DNA from: Polyodon spathula
Taxonomy: Eukaryota; Chordata; Actinopteri; Acipenseriformes; Polyodontidae
Reading direction: 5' to 3'
DNA length: 64,000 bases
Assembly: GCF_017654505.1 (NCBI RefSeq)
Contig: NC_054538.1
Coordinates: 62,912,178-62,976,177 of the forward strand
The position numbers were made by a program, and so were the translations under genes. The notes below the pieces were generated by a model. The model was not told the DNA's origin. It saw only the letters and a program-made list of their open reading frames with translations, and searched no databases. Below are positions 28,549 to 40,964 of this stretch, piece by piece; positions within the stretch are counted from its first letter, which is position 1, and every line of letters starts with the position of its first letter.

Positions 28549-31500
28549 ATTTTAATCTACAGTCAAGTGTGAATTTCCAAAGATAGAGTACCTGCATTTT
28601 AAACAACCTGCCATCACAGTAACTTATTTTCTTCATATTACAGTAGCTGAATGCTTTATCTACAAGAAAAAAAAAAGTTCAGGAACTTTTTAAAGCTATC
28701 AATCATGGATAATAATAGCAAGGGATACAATCTTTAGTCATGTGACCAATGTATACATTTCAAGGTAATGAAATGACCTATTGGGTGCTGATATACTAGT
28801 ATGTGTCGATCTTTTAGTTCTTGCTTGCTGCTGCTTTCTGGTACCAAATCATAACATTTAGCAAATAGAAAACAAACACAGTTACCAGTTAATGAAATGG
28901 TTGCTGTTCAGAATTAGATTCTCAAGCAATGAGTTTTCCAAGATGAAGTTAAAGTCTTCCTTATAGATAGAATTAAAAAAAAAAATAGTATCTGTTTTTC
29001 CACCCTTTAACAGTCCACTTCCCAAATATCTGAGCTTCCTATCTACCAACCAGAAAGAGCAATGATCATAGCGCATCACTTTCTAATGTTGAAAGCAGTG
29101 TACAAGCATTAGCATATGATTACTGATGTACACCGCACCAAAGAACAGAAGTAAAGTCATTCATAAACCATTCATAAAAATTGACAATTTCTTTTAATTA
29201 GGCGTGACTGTCCTTCACTTTGACCGTCTGTCCCTGATTCACTACAGTATATTGATTTCATATGGAATTGGTCTAAATATTCCCCCTTTTTAAACATTAA
29301 AGAATGTTAACCAAAAATACCAAGTCCCAAGTTTGTCTCAAAGGTCAAAAGCTCAATATACCCCCCCCCCCCCCCCCCCCCTCCAAAACAACTTGGGAAA
29401 TGTTTGCATTGCCAGGTTTAACCATCACACTGCTTTGTTTGCCAGCTTGAACCCTGTCCTGGAGAATTATTCCTTCCTTGTGGATCAAGAAAGTAATTCA
29501 GTTCTGTGAATGTATTGCCCAGGGCCTCCTTGTGAACAAAGACTGCACACTGTGCCAAATTGTGCGGTTGTTTGGGGGTGTACACCACAAGTCACAGGGG
29601 ACAGTGATGACACCACCAGATATCAATTGGGAATTCAGATCCCCACAGTCTCACAATTGTATTTCTCTCTCAACAAAAACAAAACAAAAGCAAAAGACAA
29701 TTTTATAAAAGTTTTAGATTAAAGGTTAACCATTCATTTACCTGCAGTGTTTTATTTTTAAATATTTTTTTATACTCTTAATCACTTATTAGTAGGACTA
29801 TCTTTAACTGATCACTAAAGCTTTTAGATATACACATAAACTGTAGGTGTAAGCATGTTAACAGCTGCTACATAATGTATGTGTCATCATGGCAACCCTG
29901 ATCAACAAACCAGCTACATTGTAATTTAATTTAAAAAAAATATGAATGTACATGTGTCAAAAAAACATGTGTCCGATTATATAAACTAATACGACTAACA
30001 GTGCCAAAATCAAGGCAGTCTTTCAGGTAACTGTTTTTTTTTGTTTGTTTTTTTTTTTTGTTTTTTTTGCTGGTGGAAGCATTTGGTTTACCTTTTCATT
30101 GCTCTTTTGACTCTTATGAAATTCCTTTATCAGGAATGGAAACAGGACTCCCACTGCATAGCAGTTTGATCCACAAAACTGCAAGTGCTGGTATGTTTTA
30201 TTCAGGGAGGAAACTTATATGTTTTAAACTTTATTTTACATGTGCTGAGTCCTAATGTTCCCCAAAATGCACAGCAATCTAAGTAAGGGATTTTAATATG
30301 TGTGTCATATATTTAATATGATGATGAAGGTAGAAATCCTCTTCATTCTTATGAAAGAACAACTATGGTAAAATGTAGAATTGCAGAAATTAAATCAGTG
30401 CAGTACAGTATGTCAAAGTTTTGTGTTTAAATATCAAGCTCTTCATATGAAATTACAATCTATTCGTTCAATGTGGTAATTCTATTACAGCTGACAACAA
30501 TGTTGATCTTAAATGAACTGATGCCCTCTTTTGGTTACTACACGTCACTGCATCAAAACTCATTTCTTCTTACAATTCTCAGCAGAGAAAAATAATGGCT
30601 CAAAATGTTTATAAACATTTGACACTATTTAAAACCAAGTTAACCCTTTTGATTCCTAAACATTTGAATTGGTTGTAGAACAGTTTGATGCTTTACTCAG
30701 CTCAACTATCACTACTGGATCAGTGCTATTATTTTAAACAAAAGTTGGTTTGTGGTGGATATAATGCAAAAAGTGAACCTCAGCATTTAAACAGCTTTAT
30801 GCTTTCGTACTAAACAAAATAAGATCAATTTTATATTTCATTGTAAACATTTTTAATAAAAAGCCATTGATCAGGTATTGATTGTGCAGCCCACAAGCAG
30901 GGACTGATGACCTTGCCTGTCTGGAGCATTATGTGCTGAATTGTTTGGTTCATTTTCTCATATTTGCACAATGCCACATTGCACTGTGTAACATGCATCA
31001 GCTTTAATCGAAACATCGCCCATTGAGCATGCATTTAACAGTTTATGTTGTGTACTGTATCTAGCAATACAAAAACAATGGGCAATAAAATGGTCTCAAT
31101 GCAATCAGATACAAGTAAGCAGCAATGTTTAAATGACTTTGAAAAAAAAATTCTTATGAAAAAATAATCAATAAAAAGATTGTCAGCTGATAAGAAATAC
31201 ATTTAAAGTTTAACATACTGTTTGTGATTTTATAATAAATAAATAAATAAATAAATAAATAAACAAAAGCCCATTTAGTGGTTTGGAGAATGCTTTATTT
31301 ATGTATTTTGCATATACATTAAAAATGTATTTCAGGTTGTGTACCTTTCTCTTTGTCTCAAGCCTTGTTTATTTTTGACAACAAAAAAAAAGGGGGGAAA
31401 AAAACTCTTCCAATAACTGGTTAGAAAAAAATCAATGCTGAATGTATTACTTGGTACTGGAGAGACTGGGTTTAATAAGAAAATAATTGATCCATTAAGT

Positions 31501-31896
31501 TAAACCTAATTCTTTGCCAAAATGGTCGAAATTCACAATTTTATGAGTTGGTTACCTTATAGACTTGTATTATTTTACAGCAATGCACCAAGAAAAGAAC
31601 TTGATAATTTTTTTTTTTTTTTTTTTTGCAAAAAATAACAAGGAACTATTTAGTTAATAAAGATTTCTGTTAATAAACTTTTTATATTGAATCGTCAACA
31701 CTTGTTATTAAGACTACAGCTATATACAGCAAATAAAGAAGCTTGTAATATATTCAGATCAAACCTCATGCCATCTTACTATTATCAACAAGCATACTCA
31801 AAAAATGCATTTTTTTTACTTTTTACTTTTTACTGTGACTACCTTAAAGGATGGGCCTAGTTAAGCATTTTTAAAAATGTATTAATCTGAAAGTAC
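28549..31896. other. Non-coding stretch, no gene seen
   Basis: AT-rich DNA with homopolymers: a C run at 29,360-29,380, T runs near 30,030-30,070, A runs near 31,142 and 31,383. (AAAT)n lies at 31,235-31,262 and a T run at 31,607-31,627. Small open frames (for example 29,478-29,722, and 30,831-31,034 minus) show no known motif. Confidence 0.5.
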
Positions 31897-32052
31897 CCCT
31901 TATGGAAAAAACATATTTTTAATATATGGTAGAAAATTATGATTGTTATATTTTTCATATATCTATATATATTCAATATATATATATAGTTATATATATA
32001 TATATATATTATTATATATATCTATCTATATAATATCTCTCTCTCCTTCTCT

Positions 32053-32092
<40 letters not shown>

Positions 32093-32372
32093 TGGCCCCT
32101 TTTTATATATTTAAAATATATGGGATATATTTTAAATATATTTTAGTCTGTAATCCATATATTTATTTTATATGTTGAAAATACATAGTGCACCATATAT
32201 TTTCATTAGTCTATTCCATATATAATAAATAGATGGATTACAAGCTAAAATATATATAAATATATCCCATAGCTTTTAAATATATAGAACAGGGGCCAAT
32301 TTCTATATATAAAAAATATAAGGATCATACTTTTCTACCATATATTAAATATATATGTTTGTTTAATAAGGG
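31897..32372. mobile_element. Large fold-back element with microsatellite expansion
   Basis: The two halves are long inverted copies. CCCTTAT at 31,897 pairs with AATAAGGG ending at 32,372. TTAATATATGGTAGAAAA pairs with its complement at about 32,330. AAATTGGCCCCT, then ATGGGATATATTT, then TTTTAG, then TGTAATCCAT (about 32,088-32,160) pairs with its complement at 32,230-32,305. The fold centre is near 32,190. The left arm alone is widened by TA, CT and GA repeats (31,975-32,090). No coding capacity. Superfamily unknown. Confidence 0.8.
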
Positions 32373-33479
32373 ACAGAAGCTAGACTGACTGAAAAGTGAT
32401 TTTAGTGAGCCGGTCATCCAGTAGTCAAAGTAGATCTTGATATTTTGTATATTTAAAGACTGACAGACAGTGGTCTTCACTGTGAGTTACTGTTGTCTTC
32501 TTTGTCAGAAGATGGGGTTTACAGTAATATGGAAAAATGTCCTTTACCTTCAGAATTGTATTTTCTTTATAATTATTATTTTTTGAGAAAGACGATGGAA
32601 CAAAGACCATAACAAAATGTTAAATAAAATGAAAAATGTAAAGAATTGAGTACTTGCAATAACCACTGAGATAGAGTGCTAACATCATAAAAAGAAAAGG
32701 AACTTGAATTAGCGTTAAGCAATGTACTCTTTAAATGGTCCTTTGCAGTTGGTCAGTTTGGATTTCACCTCATCACTCAGCAGTATCTAGCCAAATTTGT
32801 TTTCATAGGTAACATACTTGTGGTCAGATGACCTAATATCAGTATACATGAAGAACTCTCTGGTCTGTTTAAGTAATTTGAGGATACAAATAGGTATTTT
32901 CTTGTTATCCTAAAATCAGACTATTAAAATTATAATAATAACTAACAAAAACTACAAGAAGACAAGGTTTGCAATGCTTCATACATTCAGATGACAACAA
33001 CACAAACCGGTATAGTATGATTATTCTCAATATCACTGATGTATGTATTTAAACCAGGAAAGAATACCAATTGAGACACATTAAAATAAAACCACATCCA
33101 CATAGCCAATACAGATCTGCTGTTCTAGTTTTGTACCATTTTAATAAGAATATTGTATATCTTCTATTTGCGTGTACTTGCTAGTGAAAGCTTGAGCAGT
33201 AACACTGGTATCTTGAAGTCATGTGTAGAGGTTTAAGAGCAAGAACTGCACAATGCCTCAAGGATATTTTTGTTAAATGTACCATGTTGTTTTATTTTTC
33301 ATTATTTCCATACACTTAAACTTACCTGAAGGGAAGGAGATTTTTCTTTTTAGTAACTGCCAGAAAAGACCAATGGAGAAAGTACTTTGAATAACAAAAT
33401 CAACACCTTTTTTATTGTGTTGACATTGTCAACATAAAAACAGCATCAAATGTAACATTACAGCATCAAATATATTAGG

Positions 33480-33537
<58 letters not shown>

Positions 33538-35099
33538 AATAAATTACCAACAACTGTATGGGTTCAGCACTGGAAGAGTGCTCTCATATGCTTCAGCTGA
33601 AATTATAGACTATGAGGGTTCTGATGTAATGAAAACACATGGATCGAGAAGAAATGGAAAGACAAATCAATAGCCGAGACCATGGATGCAGACGCTGTGT
33701 GTAACCCTTCAGGACTGACTGGAATTAAATAAACTTTGAAACTTGATTTTCTATTGCTTATAAACATACTGAAAGAAAAATCTGTTTTTAAACTGAAAAA
33801 AACCAAACAACAAAAAAAAATACTATTCCAATAAAAGATCCCGGATAGGCAAGCTGGTTAAAAATGCCACCAAGCCACTGAGTTTAAATATACAATATAG
33901 GACAGCGGATCTGCTGCCTGTTATGCTGTCCGATTGTCTACATCTCAAAAAACACATAGGGGTCACTGTTAATAGATTTCTCTAAAAGCTGCTAGTCAAC
34001 GGAAATTCATCTGAAAACTGGATTTGTCAGAGACCACAGTAAAGAAGTCAGTAGTCAATTTCTTTAAAAAAAAAAAAAAAAAAAGTTATGTAAAACAATA
34101 TTACAATTAAAAAAAGGTTTCACTACTACAAATAATTATGATGTCTAATGCAGTGACATTCTGTTGGCACCCATTTTCATTCTAGTTCGGCTCAGAACCT
34201 TGGCTTTGTATATTGATATTACGAGTGTGGAGAAAGAAAAACAAAACCTCTTCAAAGAGCTGAGCTAAGATTGTTTAGATTTTGGAAGTAAAAACAAGCT
34301 TCAAGACTTGTAGCCCTGGATAACTGTATTGGCAACTCTTCAAATGTCAATTTGAAATGTGATAAAGGCTAGGACTAGCTCCCAGTCTATTCAGCTTCAC
34401 TCATGTTCTTCAACACAAAAGCAGGAACATATGTAAAATCCTGGCCCTGAGAGGAATAGAGTTCAAGCCCCACACTATTATACCCCCCCTTTTTTTTTTT
34501 TTTTTGTGAAAATACATTTATGGTTAAAATATACAAATGTCTGATACTATATTTCAGATTAGAATATAATGTAAGACCAAAAATAATATACTGGCTCTGT
34601 TCTTGTGCTGAAAGACAATTCCTGTTCAAGGAAGGTTTATAATCTGCCTTATCAAATGGTTTGGAAAAATTAAGTGCTGTGATTGGCAGAACAAGATCAC
34701 ATGACCAGGGGGTAATAATTGTTTTACTGCACGGCTATGACATCATAGACCAACTTACTTACCTGCTGATCTATTAATATTACTACACCTTAATAGTAAC
34801 ATTTACCTAAACAGTGTTTCTGTAGGTAAAAATACACTGTGTAACAATTTTTTTTTTTTTTTTGGTTCCTGGGTAGTAAGTGTTATTTCCTAATTGCTTA
34901 TGCCTCAAAAGTATAGAACATGGCTATTATTCCCCACAAACTTTGCTTTTGTGACCAGGACAGTGATATTTCAAAATATCACTATTTCCAATGGGAAAAT
35001 GGGCAAATGTGTGTCTTTTCGTTCACATAAAGTCAGAAAAAAACAACATATGAATCCAAATTAACATGTATTTATAAGTATTTTAAGTAATACAAAGAT
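32373..35099. other. Non-coding stretch, no gene seen
   Basis: AT-rich DNA. A (TA)n microsatellite of about 26 units lies at 33,480-33,532. A and T runs lie at 34,065-34,084, 34,488-34,505 and 34,849-34,863. No recognised gene. Confidence 0.55.
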
Positions 35100-35209
35100 G
35101 ACTACAAAAGATTTAGAAGCAAGTAGTTTTTTGAGATTTACAATTATACTGTATTTACAGTATAATTGTAAATCTTGAAAAACTACTCACTTCTAAATCT
35201 TTTGTAGTC
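35100..35209. repeat. 54-nt inverted repeat at the edge of the DIRS-like gag
   Basis: 35,100-35,153 and 35,156-35,209 are inverted copies with 4 mismatches and a 2-nt spacer. The right arm is the true end of the gag reading frame (minus strand, DYKRFRSE then stop) plus the bases after it. The left arm is a flipped copy of the same bases. The outer edge of the left arm stops exactly at GACTACAAAAG. Confidence 0.9.
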
Positions 35210-36398
35210 TGGGCTAGGGGGTCTAGGCAGAGGGGATGGGAAACGAGACTGTGGGGGCTGGAGCTGCCCAGTGGTAGGGGGCAGCCTGTCTTGAGATTTC
35301 AATAGGGTCTCCAGCATGGTCTGCTGAACCTTTACAGTTGCATGAAGCGCCGCTCGGCCGAGCTTGGGCGCCTTCGAAGCAACTGTGACAGTGCACGTTT
35401 GCGCCTGATTGGGGAAGGGGAGTGGTGTCTGAGCCGCGACTATCTGTCCCTTGGGGAAGGGGAGCGGTGCCTGCATGGCGACCGCCTTTCCCCTGGTGAG
35501 CGTCCCCTCGTGAGCATCCCCTCGAGTGGTACCGCCTCGGCGGTGACCATCTCGCATCCCTTGAGAGGTGTCTGCGCTTCTATACCAGTGGTGCAGTAGG
35601 GGAGGGTGACCCAGATGAGCATGAGAGCTCCCTGGTCACTGTAGCAGGGGGTGTCCTGGATGACCTTTGCAGAGGCTCTGATCTCATTCTCCCCTGGTTG
35701 GAGGAGAAAGACTCTGCTGGGGATAGGGCTGCTCTCTGTCGTTTAGTTCTCCTCGAGACTCATCTGCCAGGGCCTTGGCCGCGTCTTCTGGCCCTAGGCA
35801 CCTGGCACAGGATCGATGTTCGTCCTGCTTGGGCAGCTTAGTTGAGCACCGATCACATTGGTGGAAGCCAGCTGAAGACCCAGTCGACTGCACTAGCATG
35901 TTTGCAGTTGGTTTTTTTTTTGTTGTTTTTTTTTTTTTTTTTTAAACTATTGTGCTCAATGAGCAGCCTGCAGATGCGTTTTTTTTTTTTTTAAACGATC
36001 AGTCGGTGCCGAGACTGGCGTAGAGGCACGCACTGTCGGTGTCGAGGTCGACATCAAGATGCACGTGGTCGGTGCCCAGTGGGCAGAGCCAAGTCGATAG
36101 GCGCCGATGTCGATGCCGATGTGTAGCACGGTTGGTGCCGGGCTGTAGACGGCCTCAAAGCTATTCCCAGGTGCCGAATCGGAGCCGGAAATGGCACTGA
36201 GAAAAGCTCTGTCGGTGCCGAGTGGGCGGAGCTGAGCGGAGCTGTTCGATGGTAGGCACAGTCGGGGCCGAGCTGTAGGTGGCGCCGAAGATGTTTACAC
36301 CAGTGCCGAGTCAATCGGGACCGTGTAGGTGCTGTTTTCTCAACCTCGCGATCTGCGGGAAAAACCGCGGTCGATGCCGGGGTATTCAGCCGATTCAA
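35183..36398 (-). pseudogene. DIRS-like retrotransposon gag (ORF1), broken
   Basis: Three minus-strand pieces appear to be one protein. 36,398-36,054 is rich in Ser, Ala, Pro and Thr, encoded by GTCGGTGCCGA-like imperfect repeats. 35,899-35,684 reads HQCDRCSTKLPKQDEHRSCA, then RCLGPEDAAKAL. This matches the C-x2-C...P-x-D-x-H-x2-C-x2-CLGPEHA finger common to DIRS-like ORF1 and LAP2-alpha-related proteins of vertebrates. 35,557-35,183 ends with basic and Pro-rich sequence closing at DYKRFRSE. Between pieces, T runs (35,914-35,940; 35,980-35,993) and stops break the frame. Reverse transcriptase and tyrosine recombinase are absent. The local base composition is clearly richer in G+C than the flanks. 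Confidence 0.65.
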
Positions 36399-36990
36399 TC
36401 AGCGTGGTCACCGAGGGCAAGCGCAGCCGTGTTAGGAAAGCCTGAGGATTGAGAGGGACGCTAGGCCCAGGCTATTTTTTTTTTTAAATCGGCATAGAGG
36501 ACAACACCGCGAGCCCCCGGGGTCTCCTTACAGCACCACAACAGCTCTCACACAGTGTAACAACTACACAAGACTTTGTGTAGTGAAAAGAGCAATGGCC
36601 GCTCGCTAATCTCTTCAAAGGGGTTGAAACCAACTCTAGCCAGAAAACTGATGCGAGAATAAAGCAAGGGCACTCTTCTAGACATGCTTGAGTGCAATTT
36701 TTTATTTTGCGGATAAATCCAACAAATTAGCCAAATTCGGTAAGTAAAAGCAAAAGCAATGTACGACCTGTCTCAGAGAGATGAGAGACAAAATGGTGAT
36801 GTGCCTCTGTGAGGACGACCCTCTTCAGCAGGAGGTGGGCGGGACTTCCCCCTCACAGCAGGGCCCTGATAGGGCAGCTTTTGTATATTTGCTCAGAGAT
36901 TGACGGTCAGAGAGGCTCTTCCCATTCGGTAATGGTTGTCATTCAAATTGAAAGTGAACTGAGAGGCAAGCAGTCGCAGTAACATTATTC
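36399..36990 (-). mobile_element. Probable leader or terminal repeat of the DIRS-like element
   Basis: The DNA upstream of the gag start keeps the same high G+C and lacks open frames. A hairpin, CTACACAAGACTTTGTGTAG, lies at about 36,566-36,585. The block ends near 36,990 where AT-rich DNA resumes. I infer that it is the 5' non-coding part or inverted terminal repeat of the element. No second copy exists in the window to confirm the boundary. Confidence 0.4.
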
Positions 36991-37758
36991 AAAAGCCATC
37001 TGAGAAATCACCACGCAGGTTCACTCAGCATTTAATATACTGTATATGCAGCAGCTGCATCTACTTATTAAACTAAATAACCAACTAGCGAGTATGCAAT
37101 ATTTAAACTCGACACAACAGATACATCGCACCACTACTCTCTGATTTCAGAAACATAGTTAAAACAAAATTAAACTCTCCTGCTCTCTGCTGACACAACT
37201 TTTGGGTTTTTAAACAATGTCCAATTCGGCATAGAATTCTATTGTACTCGCCGCAGACGGGAAGGACTGCAGCACTGTGCAAACTGACAGTGAAGTCATT
37301 TAGTCCACATATAGCCTAATGCTGGTTTACAATCTAGGGAAATTATACCGGTTACCGGTATCTCTGTGAAAACAGCCTCATAAATTATTCTCCAGCTTCT
37401 CTTGAAGACTGTAAAACATGAATAGGTTAATTTCTTACAAAAAAAACAAAAAAAAACACTCGGAAGCCCTTTCATCCCATGCCAATCCTCCCTCAGAAGG
37501 GGGCAATCAGTCTGCTTTCAATTCACAAATGTCATTTCATCTAAAAAAAAAAAAGTTACTATAAATGGCAATGTTCAATGTAATGTTTATGGCAAATAAA
37601 AAAAAAATACAAAATATATGTTACAATCAATCAGTCTTCAGGGACTATTGTTTCTCAGTGGAAGGACACATAATATATTTCTTATTTTTTTCCTTAAATA
37701 AGCCAGTTTGTTTAATTATTTTCAATTATTTATTTCTTTTTTTTGACATTTTATAAGC
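36991..37758. other. Non-coding stretch, no gene seen
   Basis: AT-rich DNA with A runs at about 37,440-37,456, 37,542-37,554 and 37,599-37,608. No motif recognised. Confidence 0.5.
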
Positions 37759-37909
37759 GAAATAACCCTCTCCAGGGTGTGCGGCAAGACAATTCTTACC
37801 GCACTTCCTGGGTGGTTGAAGGCACACGGCCTGCAGCCTCGTGCCTCACAGCGCACCCACGACATGCAGTAAGAATTGACTTACCACACACCCTGTCGTG
37901 GGTTATTTC
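37759..37909. mobile_element. Fold-back (MITE-like) element, about 151 bp
   Basis: GAAATAACCC at 37,759 pairs with GGGTTATTTC ending at 37,909. The arms also share CAGGGTGTGYGGYAAG and CAATTCTTAC. The arms are about 43 nt with several mismatches, and the loop is G+C-rich. No coding capacity. The superfamily is unknown and no target duplication is obvious. Confidence 0.75.
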
Positions 37910-39801
37910 TTACTTGAACATGATTAAACTTTCTTTTCTAAATATTTTCCTCAAATGAAACTTCACATGGTCTGGCTTTCTCTCTCTAGATTACTAAATG
38001 ATATAAACATTTTTTTTTGTTGTATTATTATTCTCCTTTTACAGGGCTTACACCTCACTATGCTTGGATTTTTGTCTGTCATACTGCAAAAAGACACAAA
38101 GCAATGGATAAGATGAGAGTAGACAATTGAGATCCTTATAGCAGTCCTTTGTTTCTATAAAACTCAAAATAAATCAACACAGAACATAACTCGCTTTATA
38201 AACTGAATAAGTACAATTGTACAGCAACGCTGAAATCTGAAAATGCTCTTCAGGTCACAATTAACCTTCAACACCTTTACTGTAGAGCATAAAAGGCCAA
38301 TCCTCTAGTGAGAGGTCAGATTGTATTGTGTTCAGAAGACATTGAACAGATCCGATACTGAAATTTAACACTGTTGGTATTGATCTTTTTCTAATCCTTT
38401 GCCTACTTGATCAAGTTTCTGCTATTTACCCTCAAAGTTATCCCTTTGGAAGTAAAGTAACCACAGGATATTGAAAATCCTCAGGCCAATTATATCCTAC
38501 TGGCCTCAGGTCCCTTTAGGGAAGGACTACACCCCTGTAATCCGATCAATTGGCGGGGATTTAGCCATGTTTGAGAGGTACTGTAATTCTTTCTAAGACT
38601 TCACCATCTCAAAAAAATATATAGTTGTATGACATAAATGTAAACCAAGCTAAATGCTTATGCTTTGGTAAAACATACAGTATGTCATCCTCGTTTCATG
38701 TTTATGGTATACTATGCTCTACTTAACTGAAAAAATCACCACAATTTTTTTTAATAGATTTACAAAGGTTTTTTTAATTTTTTTTTTTTTCTCTTCTTGT
38801 TAAAAAGCACACACAAGTTTACTGAATAACAGAGGTGAATGCAATGTGCAGCATTACCCTGGCCTATTGCCGGATCTCAGGATTATCCCTAAGGAATGTA
38901 GACCAACGGCTCTTGGCAAAGCAACCCCAAGCTAAACTGTAATGCACTGTGTTTAGGGGCTTTGAAAAATGATTGGTTCCTGATACCATCTGAGACCTTC
39001 CAAAATTGTAAAGACCAGGTGTGGCCAAGCTGTTATAGCTCCAGGAACAGATCCTACCCTGCACATGGTCATTTTTGGCAGAACACAAACACTCCTACAC
39101 ACACGTCTGTAGCCCATAGCTTGTGAGGCCTTGCATTTAAACTGTAGGTTTACTACACCAAACATTTACATGGTCATGAGACACCGCAATCCTCAATGTG
39201 TGAAAACAAAATATATATTTTTTTACACCAGTTACTATAATAACGCTGTGTAGATCCTCCCAATAGTGTATGTGGCATATTTATTGACTTTTACATATCC
39301 ACAGTATCCCACTGAGATTAAAATCTATTTTACATGGGAGGCCTACTCAAGACATAGATACAATTAAAAAAAATATATACAGACAGTAATTGAGCATCAT
39401 GCAGTGAAAACAAAACAACAGATCCATATATAGTACACAACAAAAATAGTCAGTTTGGCTCAGTTAGGTCAGTTTGGTTTGGTCAGCAAAATCAACAGTT
39501 CCAATTAAATTGTGAAGTTGGGATAAAAATGTTGAGTCGCTGAATGTTCTTTTTCCAGATTCAGAGTATACTGTAAAACATGTGATTTAAAAATGACTGG
39601 GATGACTGCTAGATATCATAATGCAAGCTGTTAAGGTCTTATACCATCGCTGTGACAGCATCGGCGCACACATTTATTTTTCTGAAAAAGTATGGACACA
39701 ATTAGCCAAGTAAAACCATAGTCAGCCTGCTCAATCTGGCCCAGTGATTTTTCTTATCACTTCATTTAAGTTAAAAGAATTGTCTTCTAATAACTCACAA
39801 A
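37910..39801. other. Non-coding stretch, no gene seen
   Basis: AT-rich DNA. Two overlapping minus-strand frames (38,864-39,165) have fairly even composition but no recognised domain. Nothing else was supported. Confidence 0.5.
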
Positions 39802-40471
39802 GGGGTAGATGTATTAAGATGGGCCAGTCCTAGTGCAAACATACCTCAATTTGCATTTTGTTGCAACAATTTGCAAAGTATACATTTTGTCGTATGTACT
39901 AAGAGAAAAATATGTTAATAAAAAGAGCTGCAATATACTCATTTAAATATTTCTTACGTCATCTCTAGCATTGTGAGAGTCGTTCAAACTTTGTTTGAAT
40001 AAATAACGAAAGGCAGTTTAATCTCATAAGATTCTATAGTTGGGCCCCCACCTTCACCCCAAATAAAAAATGTGTTTCTATCAAAAAGCTTTTCATAATC
40101 ATGCTGTAGCCCCTTGCGTTTGTCCGACATTAGGAGGTGTTGGTTTAAAAAAAAAAAAATCAATAAAATCACACATACATACATTTATAGTGCTCAATGT
40201 ATTTTCAATGTTTAAATTTCACTAATGTGTTTTGGATAGGCTACACATTACATTATGTAGCCATTTAAATCTGTACAGTAGATCTATAGAGTATACAGTA
40301 CAGTAGTAAAATCAAATGAATACCTTTTCTTCATTTAAATGAATAAACTTTCTTTTTACTTTAGTCTGTAGGCCATCGGTAACACAAAAGAAATCATGCT
40401 GCTGCATTGTACACATTGCTGTATATTGAGAATAAAAGCTTATTTTAAATTGAAACTAAATGATTTTTGTG

Positions 40472-40474
<3 letters not shown>

Positions 40475-40524
<50 letters not shown>

Positions 40525-40565
40525 GTAGTAGTAGTAGTCGTAATAGTCGTCGTAGTCATAGTAGT

Positions 40566-40625
<60 letters not shown>
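40475..40625. repeat. Compound (ATT)n(AGT)n(AAT)n microsatellite
   Basis: ATT repeats change to AGT/CGT variants and then AAT repeats, ending at the L2 tail. Long Leu, Ile, Asn and Val runs in open frames come from this repeat only. Confidence 0.95.
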
Positions 40626-40626
<1 letters not shown>

Positions 40627-40757
40627 TATTTATTTTTATATAGCACCTTTCATAGTGGACCACCATCACAAAGCACTTTACAGAGGTAGGCTGTGAACTG
40701 TGCATTATATGCAGAGTCACTTACAATAGGACACTGATTTAACATCTCATCCGCAGG
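40626..40757 (-). mobile_element. L2-type LINE/SINE 3' end (minus)
   Basis: On the minus strand it reads GGATGAGATGTTAAATC, then AAAGTGCTTTGTGATGG, CCACTATGAAAGGTGCTATA and TAAAAATAAA. The 3' 70 bp nearly match 8715-8785. It is a 5'-truncated copy whose terminal simple repeat became the adjacent AAT microsatellite. Confidence 0.8.

Positions 40758-40818
<61 letters not shown>
40758..40818. repeat. (ATT)n microsatellite
   Basis: About 20 ATT units directly beside the truncated end of the L2 copy, so the copy has ATT/AAT repeats at both sides. Confidence 0.95.
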
Positions 40819-40821
<3 letters not shown>

Positions 40822-40888
40822 TGGCCTACTTAGTAGCCTAGACAATTAACTAACAAATAGATCATGATAATGGTACTTACAGGAGGAC

Positions 40889-40964
40889 AGTCAATTCTCG
40901 TTAATACGAATTCCAAGGGACCAGCAACAAATTTTGCATTAAAGCACTAATTCGTATTATCATG
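40889..40964. repeat. Short hairpin with pogo/Tigger-like end sequence
   Basis: CAGTCAATTCTCGTTAATACGAATTCCAAGGGACC begins the block in two runs (CAGTCAATTCTCGTTAATAC, then GAATTCCAAGGGACC), and AATTCGTATTA ends it. The outer 11-nt arms TAATACGAATT and AATTCGTATTA are exact inverses. CAGT...TCGTTAATACG starts resemble pogo/Tigger ends, but no second end was found. Confidence 0.4.

Noticed and set aside
40396..40689. 97-codon plus-strand and 68-codon minus-strand frames rich in Leu, Ile or Asn
   Set aside because: They are translations of the ATT/AAT microsatellite and end in the L2 tail.
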